A DNA stretch of 64,000 nucleotides from DASUPK01 sp963736685 (GCA_963736685.1 CAVTPZ010000015.1:1-64000); one strand, 5' to 3'. Positions 15,163 through 23,502 are shown, numbered from the stretch's first letter. The notes: a model not told the origin generated them from the letters alone. Numbers and translations are program-made.

Positions 15163-15534
15163 TTAGCGAATCGCGTCGCGGGAGGCGAGCGGCATCCGTC
15201 GTTCTTGGTGGAGCCGGGTCACCTCATCCAGGACCTCGCGGCGGGCGCCGAATTTGCGTTCGTAGCCGCGTACCCGCTTGATCGTGGCGACGTCTGCCGT
15301 GTCGAGTGCGCTCACCACCTCGCCGCTGCTGAGAGCGTCGTAGCCAGGCAAAGGTTCCTCCTGACGCAGCCAGCGGAGCTTGTCGAAGACTGCCTCGCGA
15401 GCCTGGTGGGTCCGCTCGTAGTTTTCGATGCTCGCCAGCTCATTCTGTGAATGGCTGGAGAGCGAGGCGATCAGGTCCTTGGTCTTGAGCTTGTCGTAGC
15501 CGGCGATCGGCTCCTCGGCTGTGGCGGTGGTCAT
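15163..15534 (-). CDS. Two-repeat helical protein (123 aa)
   Basis: The product consists of two copies of a module of about 45 residues. The first has YDKLKTKDLIASLSSHSQNE with NYERTHQAREAVFDKLRWL; the second has YDALSSGEVVSALDTADVAT with GYERKFGARREVLDEVTRL. The pattern Y-D-x-L, a helix, then Y-E-R-x(4)-A-R-x-x-V resembles a short helical module that many actinobacterial proteins carry at their ends; its biochemical role is not known to me. The duplication within one protein is clear from sequence. Its ATG overlaps the stop of the small upstream 43-residue frame (ATGA), and it leads the 56- and 63-residue genes. Confidence 0.75.
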   Translation of the reverse strand: MTTATAEEPIAGYDKLKTKDLIASLSSHSQNELASIENYERTHQAREAVFDKLRWLRQEEPLPGYDALSSGEVVSALDTADVATIKRVRGYERKFGARREVLDEVTRLHQERRMPLASRDAIR

Positions 15535-15662
15535 CTGTCTGCCTCCGGTGGTGGGGAATCAGCTGGCCGTTTTGAGATGGGTGGGATCGGTGAGGCGGCC
15601 GGCACCGGGGACGCGGCTGGCATCGGCGACGCCGGAGGAATCGGGGTGAGTTCGGTGGTCAT
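15531..15662 (-). CDS. Short proline-rich frame, probable operon leader (43 aa)
   Basis: A 43-residue frame beginning MTTELTPIPPASPMPAASP contains a PAASP-type repeat and ends SPPPEADR. Its TGA overlaps the next gene's ATG (ATGA), typical of translational coupling, and AGGG precedes its ATG by 8 bases. The DNA just upstream (15664-15715) is AT-rich, suitable for a promoter. Low-complexity composition means it could be a chance frame, so confidence is modest. Confidence 0.35.
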   Translation of the reverse strand: MTTELTPIPPASPMPAASPVPAASPIPPISKRPADSPPPEADR

Positions 15663-15895
15663 GTACACAACCCTATCAGCAATTCATGAAATTCTTTTCC
15701 GGAGATGCACAGCAAATGTTGCTCTCGCCGCCCAAGGTGTCGCGGCTCGAGCTATACGGGAAGCAGCTACACGGACCCGATCGTCATCACCGGCACGATC
15801 ATCCGGAGCGGACCGATGGTGATGTCCTCGGTCCGGACATCGGCGAATCCAGCGGGGCCGAGCAGGCTCTCATTCGTAGCCCGCAAGCCTCAGAG

Positions 15896-17215
15896 CTAGC
15901 AGACGTCCGGACGGTCGATCGTGAGTTCGACCGTCGATCCGGGGCTGACCACCGACCCCGCTACTGGCGAGGTCTCGCAGACGTCCCAGTCGGACGGGAC
16001 CAGCACTCCGAAGAGCCCGCCGCCCTGCTCGCTCGGGTGCAGGCCGAGATCGTCGAGGCGCTGCTCGGCGACGTCCAGCGGCTGGCCCGCGAGCGAGGGA
16101 ACGGTCACGCCGCTCGGCGACCCGGAGTCCCCGCCCGCGGTGGCCATCCCGGTGGAGCGCGAGAGCCTGGGCGCCTCGACCGCGCCGACGACCGCCAGGG
16201 CGACGATGGCGAGCAGCGCCAGGATGAATCCGAGCTGGCGCCGGCCTCGCCCGGGCCGGGGCATGGGATCGGTCGGCGACAGGGCCGGGTCGCGGGAGAG
16301 ACGAACCGTCTCGGGGAGCGGGGCGGCCTCCCCGGCTCCGACCACGTGCTCCGGCTCGGTGACGGCCTCGCCGCGAGTCGCCGCGACCGCGGCGCGGCCG
16401 AGGTCCCCGGCTGAGGGGAATCGGTCGGCGGGATCCTTTGCCATCGCCCGGCGGATGACCGGATCCAGGACCCTCCCGCGCCGGCCCGCCGAAGGAGGCG
16501 CCTCGTTGACGTGGGCCCACATCTTGGCCGAGCTCTCCCGTTCGGCGAACGGGACCTTCCCCGTGAGGGCCCAGTAGAGGACGCCGCCGAGTGCATAGAC
16601 GTCCGTGCGCGCGTCGACCCGGCGCGCCTCGATCTGCTCGGGCGCCATGTAGTCGACCGTCCCGATCACCTGGCCCGTGGCGGTCAGGCCCGTCATGGCG
16701 CCCATCGCCTTCGCGAGACCGAAGTCGGTCAGGTGAGCGCCGTCGTCATCGACGATCACGTTGTGCGGCTTCACATCTCGGTGGACCAGGCCGGCGGCGT
16801 GCACGGCGTCCAGGCCGTCGGCGACCTGGGCGATCAGCCTCGACGCTTCGTCGGGGGGAAGGGGTCCATCCGCCTCGACGACCCGGCCCAGATCGCGACC
16901 CGGCACGTAGCGCATCGAGACATAGAGCAGACCGTCCCGTTCCCCGGCGCCGAAGACCGTCACGACCCTGGGGTCCTCGACCGACGCCGCGGTCCGCGAT
17001 TCCGATCGGAATCGCGCCCGGAAGTCCTCGTCGCCGGCGAGATCGGATCGGATCACCTTCAGAGCGACCTGTCGCTCGAGCCGCAGCTCGGTGGCGAGAT
17101 AGACGATGCCCATGCCGCCGTGGCCGAGCGTGCGCTCGATGCGAAAGCCGCCGAAGCTGGAGCCCTCGTGCAGCGCGCCCGGCGGGCCGCCTCTGGTCGT
17201 TCCCTCGACTGACAT
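15896..17215 (-). CDS. PASTA-domain serine/threonine protein kinase
   Basis: A membrane-anchored Hanks-type kinase of 439 residues, related to PknB/StkP regulators of growth and wall synthesis. The N-terminal kinase domain has the glycine loop LGHGGMGIVYLA (30-41), Lys53, the catalytic HRDVKPHN (145-152), DFG (164-166) and APE (191-193). A linker with Pro/Arg precedes one transmembrane helix (about 328-347), and a single extracellular PASTA domain fills 370-434 (VTVPSLAGQPL, then SPGSTVELTI). PknB has four PASTA repeats, so this is a short version. The ATG at 17215 with GGGG just upstream is preferred over longer in-frame starts, because kinase homology begins about 20 residues after it. Gene is monocistronic between small genes. 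Confidence 0.92.
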   Translation of the reverse strand: MSVEGTTRGGPPGALHEGSSFGGFRIERTLGHGGMGIVYLATELRLERQVALKVIRSDLAGDEDFRARFRSESRTAASVEDPRVVTVFGAGERDGLLYVSMRYVPGRDLGRVVEADGPLPPDEASRLIAQVADGLDAVHAAGLVHRDVKPHNVIVDDDGAHLTDFGLAKAMGAMTGLTATGQVIGTVDYMAPEQIEARRVDARTDVYALGGVLYWALTGKVPFAERESSAKMWAHVNEAPPSAGRRGRVLDPVIRRAMAKDPADRFPSAGDLGRAAVAATRGEAVTEPEHVVGAGEAAPLPETVRLSRDPALSPTDPMPRPGRGRRQLGFILALLAIVALAVVGAVEAPRLSRSTGMATAGGDSGSPSGVTVPSLAGQPLDVAEQRLDDLGLHPSEQGGGLFGVLVPSDWDVCETSPVAGSVVSPGSTVELTIDRPDVC

Positions 17216-17268
17216 CCCCTGTCCAGTATCGCTGCTCGGCAAGGCGTCTCCGCGGATCGGGCGTTGCG

Positions 17269-17487
17269 CTATGCGGCGCTGAGCAGGTCCGGCAGGAGTA
17301 CCGCCTCGACCCCGGCCGGCTCGAGATGGCTGACCAGGATGAAGGAATCGGCGACCTGGTCGAAGCGGATCCTGGCGACGCTCCCGCTCCCGGAGATCTC
17401 CTGGATGACGCCGGCCACCGAGCTGCCGGGCTTCCGGTAGCAGTGTCGCCAGTCCGTCTTGATCTCGGCTATTGCGCCTGGTGTCAT
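17269..17487 (-). CDS. Small hypothetical protein (72 aa)
   Basis: From the ATG at 17487 the product is 72 residues: MTPGAIAEIKTDWRHCYRKP, VAGVIQEISGSGSVARIRFD, then a strand-rich tail ending LLPDLLSAA. The frame is open further upstream but that part looks like spacer. It seems an all-beta small domain, perhaps nucleic-acid or ligand binding; I do not recognise a family. It lies between the kinase and the divergent OsmC gene. Confidence 0.5.
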   Translation of the reverse strand: MTPGAIAEIKTDWRHCYRKPGSSVAGVIQEISGSGSVARIRFDQVADSFILVSHLEPAGVEAVLLPDLLSAA

Positions 17488-17579
17488 GCGTGGCTGGTTT
17501 TCCCATCGGCTGGGTGTGAGATCCGTGCAAGGGGAAGAACCGCAGCCGGCATCCGGGCAAAACACGTAGGCTCGGCGGC

Positions 17580-18095
17580 ATGAGCGAGCCACTGACCGGT
17601 GAGAAGCTGCGGGAGCTGCAGCGCCCGCTCAAGGAGCGCTACGGGAGCGATCCCGAGGCCGCCGCCATCACGCTCGAGGCCGAGGGAACGCTCGACGACG
17701 ACATCGCCTGCTCGGTCCAGACCGGCCGGGCGCTCGTCAAGGCGGGCCTTCATCCCGGGACGGGCGGCGATGGCACGCTCGCATGTTCCGGGGACATGCT
17801 GCTTCAGGCCCTGGCGGCCTGCGCCGGCGTCACGATGCGATCCGTCGCGACCTCGATGGGGCTGGAGGTGACCGGATCGATCCACGCGGAGGGTGACCTC
17901 GACTGGCGCGGCACTCTCGCGGTCGATAGGAAGGCCCCGGTCGGATTCACCGACATTCGCCTTCGCTTCGAGCTGGAGAGCGATGCGACCGATGAGGAGC
18001 TCGAGACGCTGCAGCGCCTCACCGAGCGGTACTGCGTCGTCCTGCAGACCCTCGCCTCATCGCCGAGCCTGTCGTTCTCGCTGCAGAGGTCATGA
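17580..18095 (+). CDS. OsmC/Ohr family protein
   Basis: The 171-residue protein matches the OsmC fold, whose members reduce organic hydroperoxides using two cysteines. Cys81 lies in LLQALAACAGVT at the start of the central helix and Cys152 in ERYCVVLQTL near the C terminus, the two expected positions. Its middle (HAEGDLDWRGTLAVD, FTDIRLRFELE) is the conserved beta sheet. Position relative to classical Ohr suggests the broader OsmC group. It overlaps the downstream membrane gene by 4 bases (ATGA), so they are translated together. Confidence 0.85.
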   Translation: MSEPLTGEKLRELQRPLKERYGSDPEAAAITLEAEGTLDDDIACSVQTGRALVKAGLHPGTGGDGTLACSGDMLLQALAACAGVTMRSVATSMGLEVTGSIHAEGDLDWRGTLAVDRKAPVGFTDIRLRFELESDATDEELETLQRLTERYCVVLQTLASSPSLSFSLQRS

Positions 18096-18481
18096 ACGAC
18101 GGGGACCTCGAGGCTCCCGACGTCCGCGCCCTCTCGCTGATCTCAGCCGCGGGGCGAATGGCGATCGGGATCGGTTTGTTCGCCGCCCCCGAGCTGTCGC
18201 TCCGGGCGCTCGGCTTCTCCGACGTCTCGCCCTCGACGGTCGCGATCGCGCGGGTGGCGGGGATCCGCGATTTCGTCCTCGGCGGCGTGACGCTCGTCGC
18301 CCTCGATGACCGCGAGCGCCTGCGCGGCGCCACGGTCGCCAACGCGACGGCGGATGCGGGAGACGCAGCCGCCTTCGCCCTCGCCGCACGGTCGGGCGAG
18401 ACCGCCGCCGGCCTGCGGGGCATGGCGGCGGCGATTCCGGCAGCGCTTGCCGGCCTATGGGTCGCCAGCCGGCTGAGCTGA
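18092..18481 (+). CDS. Small membrane protein, unknown (129 aa)
   Basis: The product has about four hydrophobic segments: around 16-36 (AAGRMAIGIGLFAAPELSL), 56-72 (AGIRDFVLGGVTLVAL), 85-100 and 108-126 (AAAIPAALAGLWVASRL). The layout resembles the DUF4267-type small membrane proteins of actinobacteria (R-x-x-x-G-x-x-L and G-x-R-D motifs), a match I regard as likely but not certain. It is translationally coupled to OsmC upstream and overlaps the alkyltransferase-like gene by 25 bases, forming a three-gene run. Confidence 0.65.
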   Translation: MNDGDLEAPDVRALSLISAAGRMAIGIGLFAAPELSLRALGFSDVSPSTVAIARVAGIRDFVLGGVTLVALDDRERLRGATVANATADAGDAAAFALAARSGETAAGLRGMAAAIPAALAGLWVASRLS

Positions 18482-18762
18482 GCTCTCCCCGAGCGAGAGC
18501 GGTGCTGGACCGCATTCGCCGGGTGCCTGAGGGGTTCGTCACGACCTACGGGGATCTCTGCCCCGAGGCGCCGCGCTTCGCCGGCTCGGTCCTGTCGGCC
18601 TCCGACGACCCGGAGCTGCCCTGGCAGCGCATAGTCCGGGCGGACGGCTCGCTCGCCAAGGGCGAACGGCAGCGCCGCCTGCTCAGGGCCGAGGGCGTGC
18701 CGTTCCGAGGGAAGCGCGTCGACATGGATGTCGCCTGGATCCCGGGGGACGAGCTCGTCTGA
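18457..18762 (+). CDS. Alkyltransferase-like protein (ATL), Trp in place of the active-site Cys
   Basis: The 101-residue protein is the DNA-binding domain of the O6-alkylguanine transferase family. The active site normally reads PCHRV; here residues 55-60 are PWQRIV, so Trp56 stands where the alkyl-accepting Cys would be. That substitution defines ATL proteins, which bind O6-alkylguanine, flip it out and pass it to nucleotide excision repair instead of repairing it directly. YGDL (31-34) and the Arg-rich LLRAEGVPFRGKRVD segment are as in the family. The His to Gln change beside the Trp is less usual. It ends 63 bases before corA. Confidence 0.85.
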   Translation: MGRQPAELSSPRARAVLDRIRRVPEGFVTTYGDLCPEAPRFAGSVLSASDDPELPWQRIVRADGSLAKGERQRRLLRAEGVPFRGKRVDMDVAWIPGDELV

Positions 18763-18824
18763 CCGAACGCGCCCAGGGGCAGGAAGCCGCGGGGCTCGGC
18801 GGAACTGCAAGGCGGAGCCGAACG

Positions 18825-19805
18825 GTGATCGTCGACAGTGCCCACTACAAGGACGGCGTGCGCCAGCACGACGAGGTGCTCAGCCCGGAGCGTGCCGCGG
18901 AGCTGAGAAAAACGGCCGGGTCCGGCGAGTTCGTCTGGATCGGAATCCACGAGCCAGAGCCCGGCGACATCGAGCGGCTCGCAGAGCTCTTCAGCCTCCA
19001 CGAGCTCGCTGTGGAGGACGCGCTGCAGCCTCATCAGCGTCCGAAGATCGAGGACTACGACGAGGACGTCTTCCTCATCCTCAAGACCGCCCACTACCAC
19101 GAGGACCGTGAGGAGGTCCATTTCGGCGAGATCTCCATGTTCGCCGGGCCTGGTTACGTGATCACGGTCCGTCACGGGCCGGGGAGCGAGCTGCGCACCG
19201 CCAGGCAGCGGCTGGAGGCGCGTCCCGACCTGGTCAAGCTCGGCGCCTCATCGGCCATCTGGGCCGTGCTCGACAAGGTGGTCGACGACTACATCCCCGT
19301 GGCTGATGCGATCGAGGATGACATCGAGGAGGTCGAGACGGATGTCTTCGACGACGACATGCCGGCGCCGACCGCCCGCATCTACAACCTGAAGCGTGAG
19401 GTGATCGAGTTCCACCGGGCCGTTTGGCCTCTGCTCAACCCGCTCGAGACGCTGGAGCACGGCGGCTTCGAGCGGGTCCCCGAGCATCTCCGGAGCTTCT
19501 TCCGCGACGTCGCCGACCACGCGCGCCGGGTCGACGAGCAGGTGCAGTCCCAGCGGGAGCTGCTCACCAGCGTGCTGCAGGCGAACCTCTCCCTGGTCAG
19601 CGTCAACCAGAACGAGGTGGTGAAGCGCATCTCGGCGCTCTTCGGGATCGTCGCCGTGCCGACCTTCATCGCCTCCGTGTATGGGATGAACTTCGAGCAC
19701 ATGCCGGAACTGCAATGGCGGTTCGGGTACCCGCTCTGCATCGTGGTGATGGCGCTAGTCGCGCTGGCGCTGGTCGCCTACTTCCGGAGGATCGACTGGC
19801 TCTAA
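18825..19805 (+). CDS. corA: CorA-family magnesium/cobalt transporter
   Basis: This is a 326-residue divalent cation channel subunit. A large cytoplasmic N-terminal domain (about 1-260) with the alpha-helical funnel is followed by two transmembrane helices near 263-286 and 298-318. The selectivity signature YGMNFEHMPEL places GMN at 287-289 in the short loop between them. Length and domain order match the family. The start is a GTG. The cytochrome oxidase assembly gene begins 10 bases after its stop. Confidence 0.95.
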   Translation: MIVDSAHYKDGVRQHDEVLSPERAAELRKTAGSGEFVWIGIHEPEPGDIERLAELFSLHELAVEDALQPHQRPKIEDYDEDVFLILKTAHYHEDREEVHFGEISMFAGPGYVITVRHGPGSELRTARQRLEARPDLVKLGASSAIWAVLDKVVDDYIPVADAIEDDIEEVETDVFDDDMPAPTARIYNLKREVIEFHRAVWPLLNPLETLEHGGFERVPEHLRSFFRDVADHARRVDEQVQSQRELLTSVLQANLSLVSVNQNEVVKRISALFGIVAVPTFIASVYGMNFEHMPELQWRFGYPLCIVVMALVALALVAYFRRIDWL

Positions 19806-19815
19806 CCTGAGTTCG

Positions 19816-20709
19816 ATGCTTCTGGCGCACGTCGGCGGGCCGGTATTCGAGCCGCTTCAGGCAGCAGCCCTGACGCTCGCCGCTACGGCCTACGCGTTCC
19901 GGCTCATGACGCTCTCCCAGGAGGGACGGCGGGTTCCGACCTGGCGGGTCGTCTGCTTCGCATCGGGCCTGGCGCTGATCGCGATCGCGTTCATCTCCCC
20001 GCTCGGCCGGATCGACGATGAGCTCCTCTTCGTCCACATGATCCAGCACCTGCTGATGGGCGACCTGGGCGCGCTTCTGATCGTCCTCGGCTTGACCGGT
20101 CCGCTGTTGCAGCCGCTGCTGGCGAACCGCTGGCTCGGCTGGCTGCGCCACCTCGCCCATCCGCTGGTGGCCCTGCCGCTCTGGGCGATCGACCTCTATA
20201 TCTGGCACGTCCCCGTGCTCTACCAGGCTGCAACCGAGCACAATTCGCTCCATGCCCTCCAGCACAGCTGCTTCATCGGCTTCGGCGTTCTGATGTGGAT
20301 GCCGCTGGTCGGGCCGCTGCCGCAGCCCAAGTGGTTCGGCCTCCCGGCGAAGCTCGGCTATGTGATCGGCGTTCGCTTCACCGGGATCGTGCTCGGCAAC
20401 GTCCTCATGTGGTCGAACTCCGTCTTCTACCCGCACTACGCAGCGGGTGAGGCGAAATGGCACATCTCGGCGATCGCCGACCAGAGCCTCGCCGGCGTGA
20501 TCATGATGGTCGAGGGCACCTTCGTGACCCTCGGGATCCTGGCCTGGCTGTTCCTCCAGTGGGCCAAGCAGGACACCGAGCGACAGCGCCTGCTCGACCT
20601 CGCCGACTCGCGCGGCGTCTCGCTCACCGACGCTCGAGCCGCGCGGGCGGCCGCCGCCGGGCAGGGAGCGAGGCTCGAGGAGCGGATCAAGGCCGAGGGA
20701 TCGAGCTGA
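19816..20709 (+). CDS. ctaG: caa3-type cytochrome c oxidase assembly factor CtaG
   Basis: A polytopic membrane protein of 297 residues, the Bacillus-type CtaG family, needed to build the copper centre of cytochrome oxidase. Seven hydrophobic segments can be counted. Conserved His residues occur in FVHMIQHLLM, IWHVPVLYQAA and ALQHSCFIGFG. The C-terminal tail from about 250 is charged and cytoplasmic (QWAKQDTERQRLLDLADS). It follows corA closely. Its end is overlapped on the other strand by a possible 58-residue membrane protein. Confidence 0.9.
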   Translation: MLLAHVGGPVFEPLQAAALTLAATAYAFRLMTLSQEGRRVPTWRVVCFASGLALIAIAFISPLGRIDDELLFVHMIQHLLMGDLGALLIVLGLTGPLLQPLLANRWLGWLRHLAHPLVALPLWAIDLYIWHVPVLYQAATEHNSLHALQHSCFIGFGVLMWMPLVGPLPQPKWFGLPAKLGYVIGVRFTGIVLGNVLMWSNSVFYPHYAAGEAKWHISAIADQSLAGVIMMVEGTFVTLGILAWLFLQWAKQDTERQRLLDLADSRGVSLTDARAARAAAAGQGARLEERIKAEGSS

Positions 20710-20863
20710 GCCTTTCCCAGCCGCGCCGCGCGCCGTAGAGTCCAAGGGCGGCGAGCGAGAGGCCGAGATCGATGGAGAAGGACGCGAGTCGGCCCGGCGC
20801 GCCGGTGTAGAGCCACGCGCCGAGTCGCTCGTGTCGCGTGGTCTCTAAGGTGCGTTCTTCCAT
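20687..20863 (-). CDS. Possible small membrane protein (58 aa)
   Basis: The frame reads MEERTLETTRHERLGAWLYT, then GAPGRLASFSIDLGLSLAAL with GLYGARRGWERL. The WLYTG-x-x-GRL motif followed by one hydrophobic helix and a basic end is a style seen in small actinobacterial membrane proteins. Its ATG overlaps the trigger factor ATG in the opposite direction (20861-20864). There is no good ribosome site, and the overlap with ctaG is 23 bases, so the call is tentative. Confidence 0.42.
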   Translation of the reverse strand: MEERTLETTRHERLGAWLYTGAPGRLASFSIDLGLSLAALGLYGARRGWERLSSIPRP

Positions 20864-22250
20864 GGAGACGACCGTAAAGGAGCTGCCCGACTCACGGGTC
20901 CGCGTGGACGTCGACGTCGATGCGAAGGACGTGGAGGGCAGCATCAAGAAGACGGCCGAGCAGCTCGGCCACGACATGAAGATGCCCGGCTTCCGCCAGG
21001 GCAAGGTGCCGCCCGAGATGGTGGTCCAGCGCCTCGGCCGCGAGGCCGTGCTCACGCAGGCGCTCGAGTCCTCCCTCGGGGATTGGTATGAGCGCGCGAT
21101 GCTCGAATCCGGCGTCAATCCCGTCGGCGATCCGAAACTCGATCTCTCCGACCTGCCCGACGAGGGCAAGCCACTGAAGTTCTCGATCGAGGTCGCGGTG
21201 CGGCCCGGCGCGGAGCTCGGCGAGTACAAGGGCCTCGAGGTCGGTCGCGAGGAGCCGGAGGTCCCGCAGGAGGCCGTCGAGGCCGAGCTGAAGCGCCTGC
21301 AGGAGGGCTTCGCCCGCCTCAATCCGGTCGAGCGGGAGGCAAAGGAAGGGGACGCCGTCCTGATCGACTACGAGGGCAAGATCGACGGCGAGCCGTTCGA
21401 GGGCGGGACCGCCAAGGATTATCTGCTCGAGCTGGGGGAGGGCCGTGTGCTGCCCGAGCTCGAGCAGGCCCTCATCGGGGCGAAGCCCGGCGATGAGCGG
21501 GCCGCAACCGTTCCGTTCCCCGACGACTACCCGGCCGAGGAGGTCGCCGGCAAGACCGCCGAGTTCGGCGTCAACGTCAAGGAGGTCCGCGAGAAGGAGC
21601 TGCCGGAGCTCAACGACGACTTCGCTGCCGAGGCCTCGGAATTCGAGACCCTCGCCGAGCTTCGTGATCACATCTCCGGGCAGATCGAGCAGATCCTCCG
21701 GAACCAGATCGCCGAGCGCTTCCGCGAGGCCGCTCTCGATGAGGCCGTGAAGAACGCGAAGGTCGAGCTTCCGGACCCGGTTGTCGATGCCCGGGCCGCC
21801 GAGATGTGGCGCCGCGTCGAGCGGCAGCTGCAGCAACAGGGGATGGACCCGGAGAACTACCTTCAGGTCCAGGGGAAGACGCGCGAGGAGATGATTCAGC
21901 AGGCGCGCCCCGAGGCCGAGCAGGCGCTGAAGCGCGAGGCCGTGCTCGAGGCGATCGCGAAGGCTGAGGGCATCGACATCACCGAGGAGGAGATGCTGGA
22001 GGCGCTCCAGATCCCGCCCGGACACGAGGACCACGGCCACGATGAGCCCGACGTCGCCCTGCAGAAGATCCGCGACTCCGGCCGCGAGGAGCTCCTCAAG
22101 GAGGATCTCCGCATGCGCCGTGCCCTCGAGGTGCTCGCCGAGCAGGCCAAGCCGATCCCGCTGGAGCAGGCGAAGGCCCGCGAGGAGATCTGGACCCCGG
22201 AGAAGGAGCAGGAGGAGAAGGGCGCCCTCTGGACGCCCGGCTCCGACTAG
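20862..22250 (+). CDS. tig: Trigger factor, ribosome-associated chaperone and prolyl isomerase
   Basis: The 462-residue product docks at the ribosome exit tunnel and helps nascent chains fold. The N-terminal domain carries the ribosome-binding signature GFRQGKVP near residue 43-50. An FKBP-type isomerase domain spans about 150-240 (GDAVLIDYEGKIDGEPFEGG), and the helical chaperone arms fill the rest (GMDPENYLQVQGKTREEM). The ATG at 20862 was chosen because METTVKELPDSRVRV is the usual opening; a GTG at 20838 would add eight residues. A GC-rich hairpin at 22265 follows the stop. clpP and clpX lie downstream in the same direction, a common arrangement, but here separated by other genes. Confidence 0.96.
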   Translation: METTVKELPDSRVRVDVDVDAKDVEGSIKKTAEQLGHDMKMPGFRQGKVPPEMVVQRLGREAVLTQALESSLGDWYERAMLESGVNPVGDPKLDLSDLPDEGKPLKFSIEVAVRPGAELGEYKGLEVGREEPEVPQEAVEAELKRLQEGFARLNPVEREAKEGDAVLIDYEGKIDGEPFEGGTAKDYLLELGEGRVLPELEQALIGAKPGDERAATVPFPDDYPAEEVAGKTAEFGVNVKEVREKELPELNDDFAAEASEFETLAELRDHISGQIEQILRNQIAERFREAALDEAVKNAKVELPDPVVDARAAEMWRRVERQLQQQGMDPENYLQVQGKTREEMIQQARPEAEQALKREAVLEAIAKAEGIDITEEEMLEALQIPPGHEDHGHDEPDVALQKIRDSGREELLKEDLRMRRALEVLAEQAKPIPLEQAKAREEIWTPEKEQEEKGALWTPGSD

Positions 22251-22264
22251 CTTCAGCCGGCACG

Positions 22265-22294
22265 CACCGCCGCTCCGCAGAGGCGCCGGCGGTG
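22265..22294 (+). terminator. Hairpin after tig
   Basis: CACCGCCG pairs with CGGCGGTG around a 14-base loop, 14 bases after the trigger factor stop. It lacks a T tract, as is common for GC-rich actinobacterial terminators, and ends 10 bases before the next ATG, so it could instead affect translation of that gene. Confidence 0.4.
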
Positions 22295-22304
22295 TTGAAG
22301 GGAC

Positions 22305-22901
22305 ATGAGACGCGCACTCGCAATCGGTGTGGCCGGCCTGGCGATGGCGCTGCCTGCGCCCGCTCTGGGGGCGAGCCAGGTGCGCCACTTCGAGGGCGAC
22401 CTGCCGCCCGTCGGCACTCCCTCGCAGCAGCAGCCCGGCGGCATCCTGGGGCTCGACATCGTCTTCAAGGACAACCACGGACGAGGGAAGTTCACGCCGC
22501 GTCAGCTCACCGCGGTCAACGTCGACGGGTTGCCGCTCACCTTCTGCGCCAACCAGCCCGGCCAGCCCACTTCGCAGGGCACGCTCACCAGCTCGTTCCC
22601 GACGCAAGCCAAGTTCATGATCACCGGCCGGAAACCCGGGCAAGCGAAGCCGAAGGCGAACAGCTACAGCTACAGCACCTCCTACGGCTTCACCTCGTTC
22701 GCGGGGACGATCGACACGAGGATCTACAAGGTTCAGGGCAAGGGGCCGGTGCGGGCCTTCAGCACACTGACCATCGATCGCTATGACTTCCCGCCGCCCG
22801 GACCGGAGAACTGCTCGTCCAACGGCCCGCGGGGCGCAAGCGGTACGCAGTGCCGCACGGCCGGCGAGTCGAATTCGCTGCCGCTCTGCCGGATCGGCTA
22901 G
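22305..22901 (+). CDS. Secreted hypothetical protein (198 aa)
   Basis: The N terminus MRRALAIGVAGLAMALPAPA followed by LGAS is a typical signal peptide with cleavage near residue 23. The mature part (HFEGDLPPVGTP, IVFKDNHGRGKFTPRQL, SYGFTSFAGTIDTRIYK) is beta-rich with four cysteines and no recognisable enzyme motif. Start supported by GAAGGGA before the ATG. Probably an exported or surface protein of unknown role. It converges on the DUF488 gene with a 4-base overlap. Confidence 0.7.
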   Translation: MRRALAIGVAGLAMALPAPALGASQVRHFEGDLPPVGTPSQQQPGGILGLDIVFKDNHGRGKFTPRQLTAVNVDGLPLTFCANQPGQPTSQGTLTSSFPTQAKFMITGRKPGQAKPKANSYSYSTSYGFTSFAGTIDTRIYKVQGKGPVRAFSTLTIDRYDFPPPGPENCSSNGPRGASGTQCRTAGESNSLPLCRIG

Positions 22902-23434
22902 ATCCCGAGCGAGGTCTGCGGCTCCGGGTAAGTGACTCGGCCGCCCTCGGCAATTGCGGACTCGGTCATCTCGTGGGGCGTCAGCGAGCCGTCGGGCCCC
23001 AGGTGGAGGACGCGCCAGCCCCTGACGGTCAGGACGTCCGACAGCAGCCGCCGGTGACAGTGCTGCCAGTCCCCCTCGGCGCACATGACGGCTGTGCGGC
23101 GCTCCAGCGCCAGCGACTCGAGCATCTCGAGGCCCGCCTGGAAGGAGTCGGTCCCCATGTGATCGGCGTAGCCGCGGAACGCTCCCTCGGGAACGGCGGT
23201 GTTGACGGAATCCGGCTGAGACTCTCGCCGACCGCCCAGGTCGGCGCCCAGCGGCGCGTAGCCGATCCCGGCTGCCTTCATGGTTCCCGCCAGTGCCGAG
23301 CGATTGAACTGGGGATAGCGGGATCGCGGGTTGGCCCGGACGTCCGCGATCAGCTCGATTCCGGCTCCGCGGACGAGTTCGAGGAACTCCTCTTCCTCGT
23401 GATTCGAGTGCCCCACGGTGAGGATCTCCTTCAC
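22898..23434 (-). CDS. DUF488 family protein
   Basis: The 178-residue product opens with LTVGHSNHEEEEFLELVRGA and has IADVRANPRSRYPQFNRSAL and VMCAEGDWQHCHRRLLSDVL. The T-V-G-H-S, D-V-R-x-x-P-x-S and C-A-E-x-x-x-x-x-C-H-R signatures are those of DUF488, a conserved cytoplasmic family with Cys and His residues suited to metal or nucleotide binding but without an agreed function. Start is a GTG just downstream of the clpP promoter region on the other strand, so the two genes are divergent. Confidence 0.9.
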   Translation of the reverse strand: MKEILTVGHSNHEEEEFLELVRGAGIELIADVRANPRSRYPQFNRSALAGTMKAAGIGYAPLGADLGGRRESQPDSVNTAVPEGAFRGYADHMGTDSFQAGLEMLESLALERRTAVMCAEGDWQHCHRRLLSDVLTVRGWRVLHLGPDGSLTPHEMTESAIAEGGRVTYPEPQTSLGI

Positions 23435-23502
23435 TCGCAGCCGACCCTACTCGCGCCTGCCCCGGTTTGCCCGCCGCCCCCGGTCGCTATGCTGCCCGCC
23501 TC

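Noticed and set aside
15686..16414. Forward frames opposite the kinase gene
   Set aside because: The reverse strand has complete kinase motifs; the forward text has none.
20892..23084. 730-codon reverse frame across the trigger factor
   Set aside because: Mirror image of tig; repeated Leu/Asp/Gly pattern, no domain, no ribosome site.
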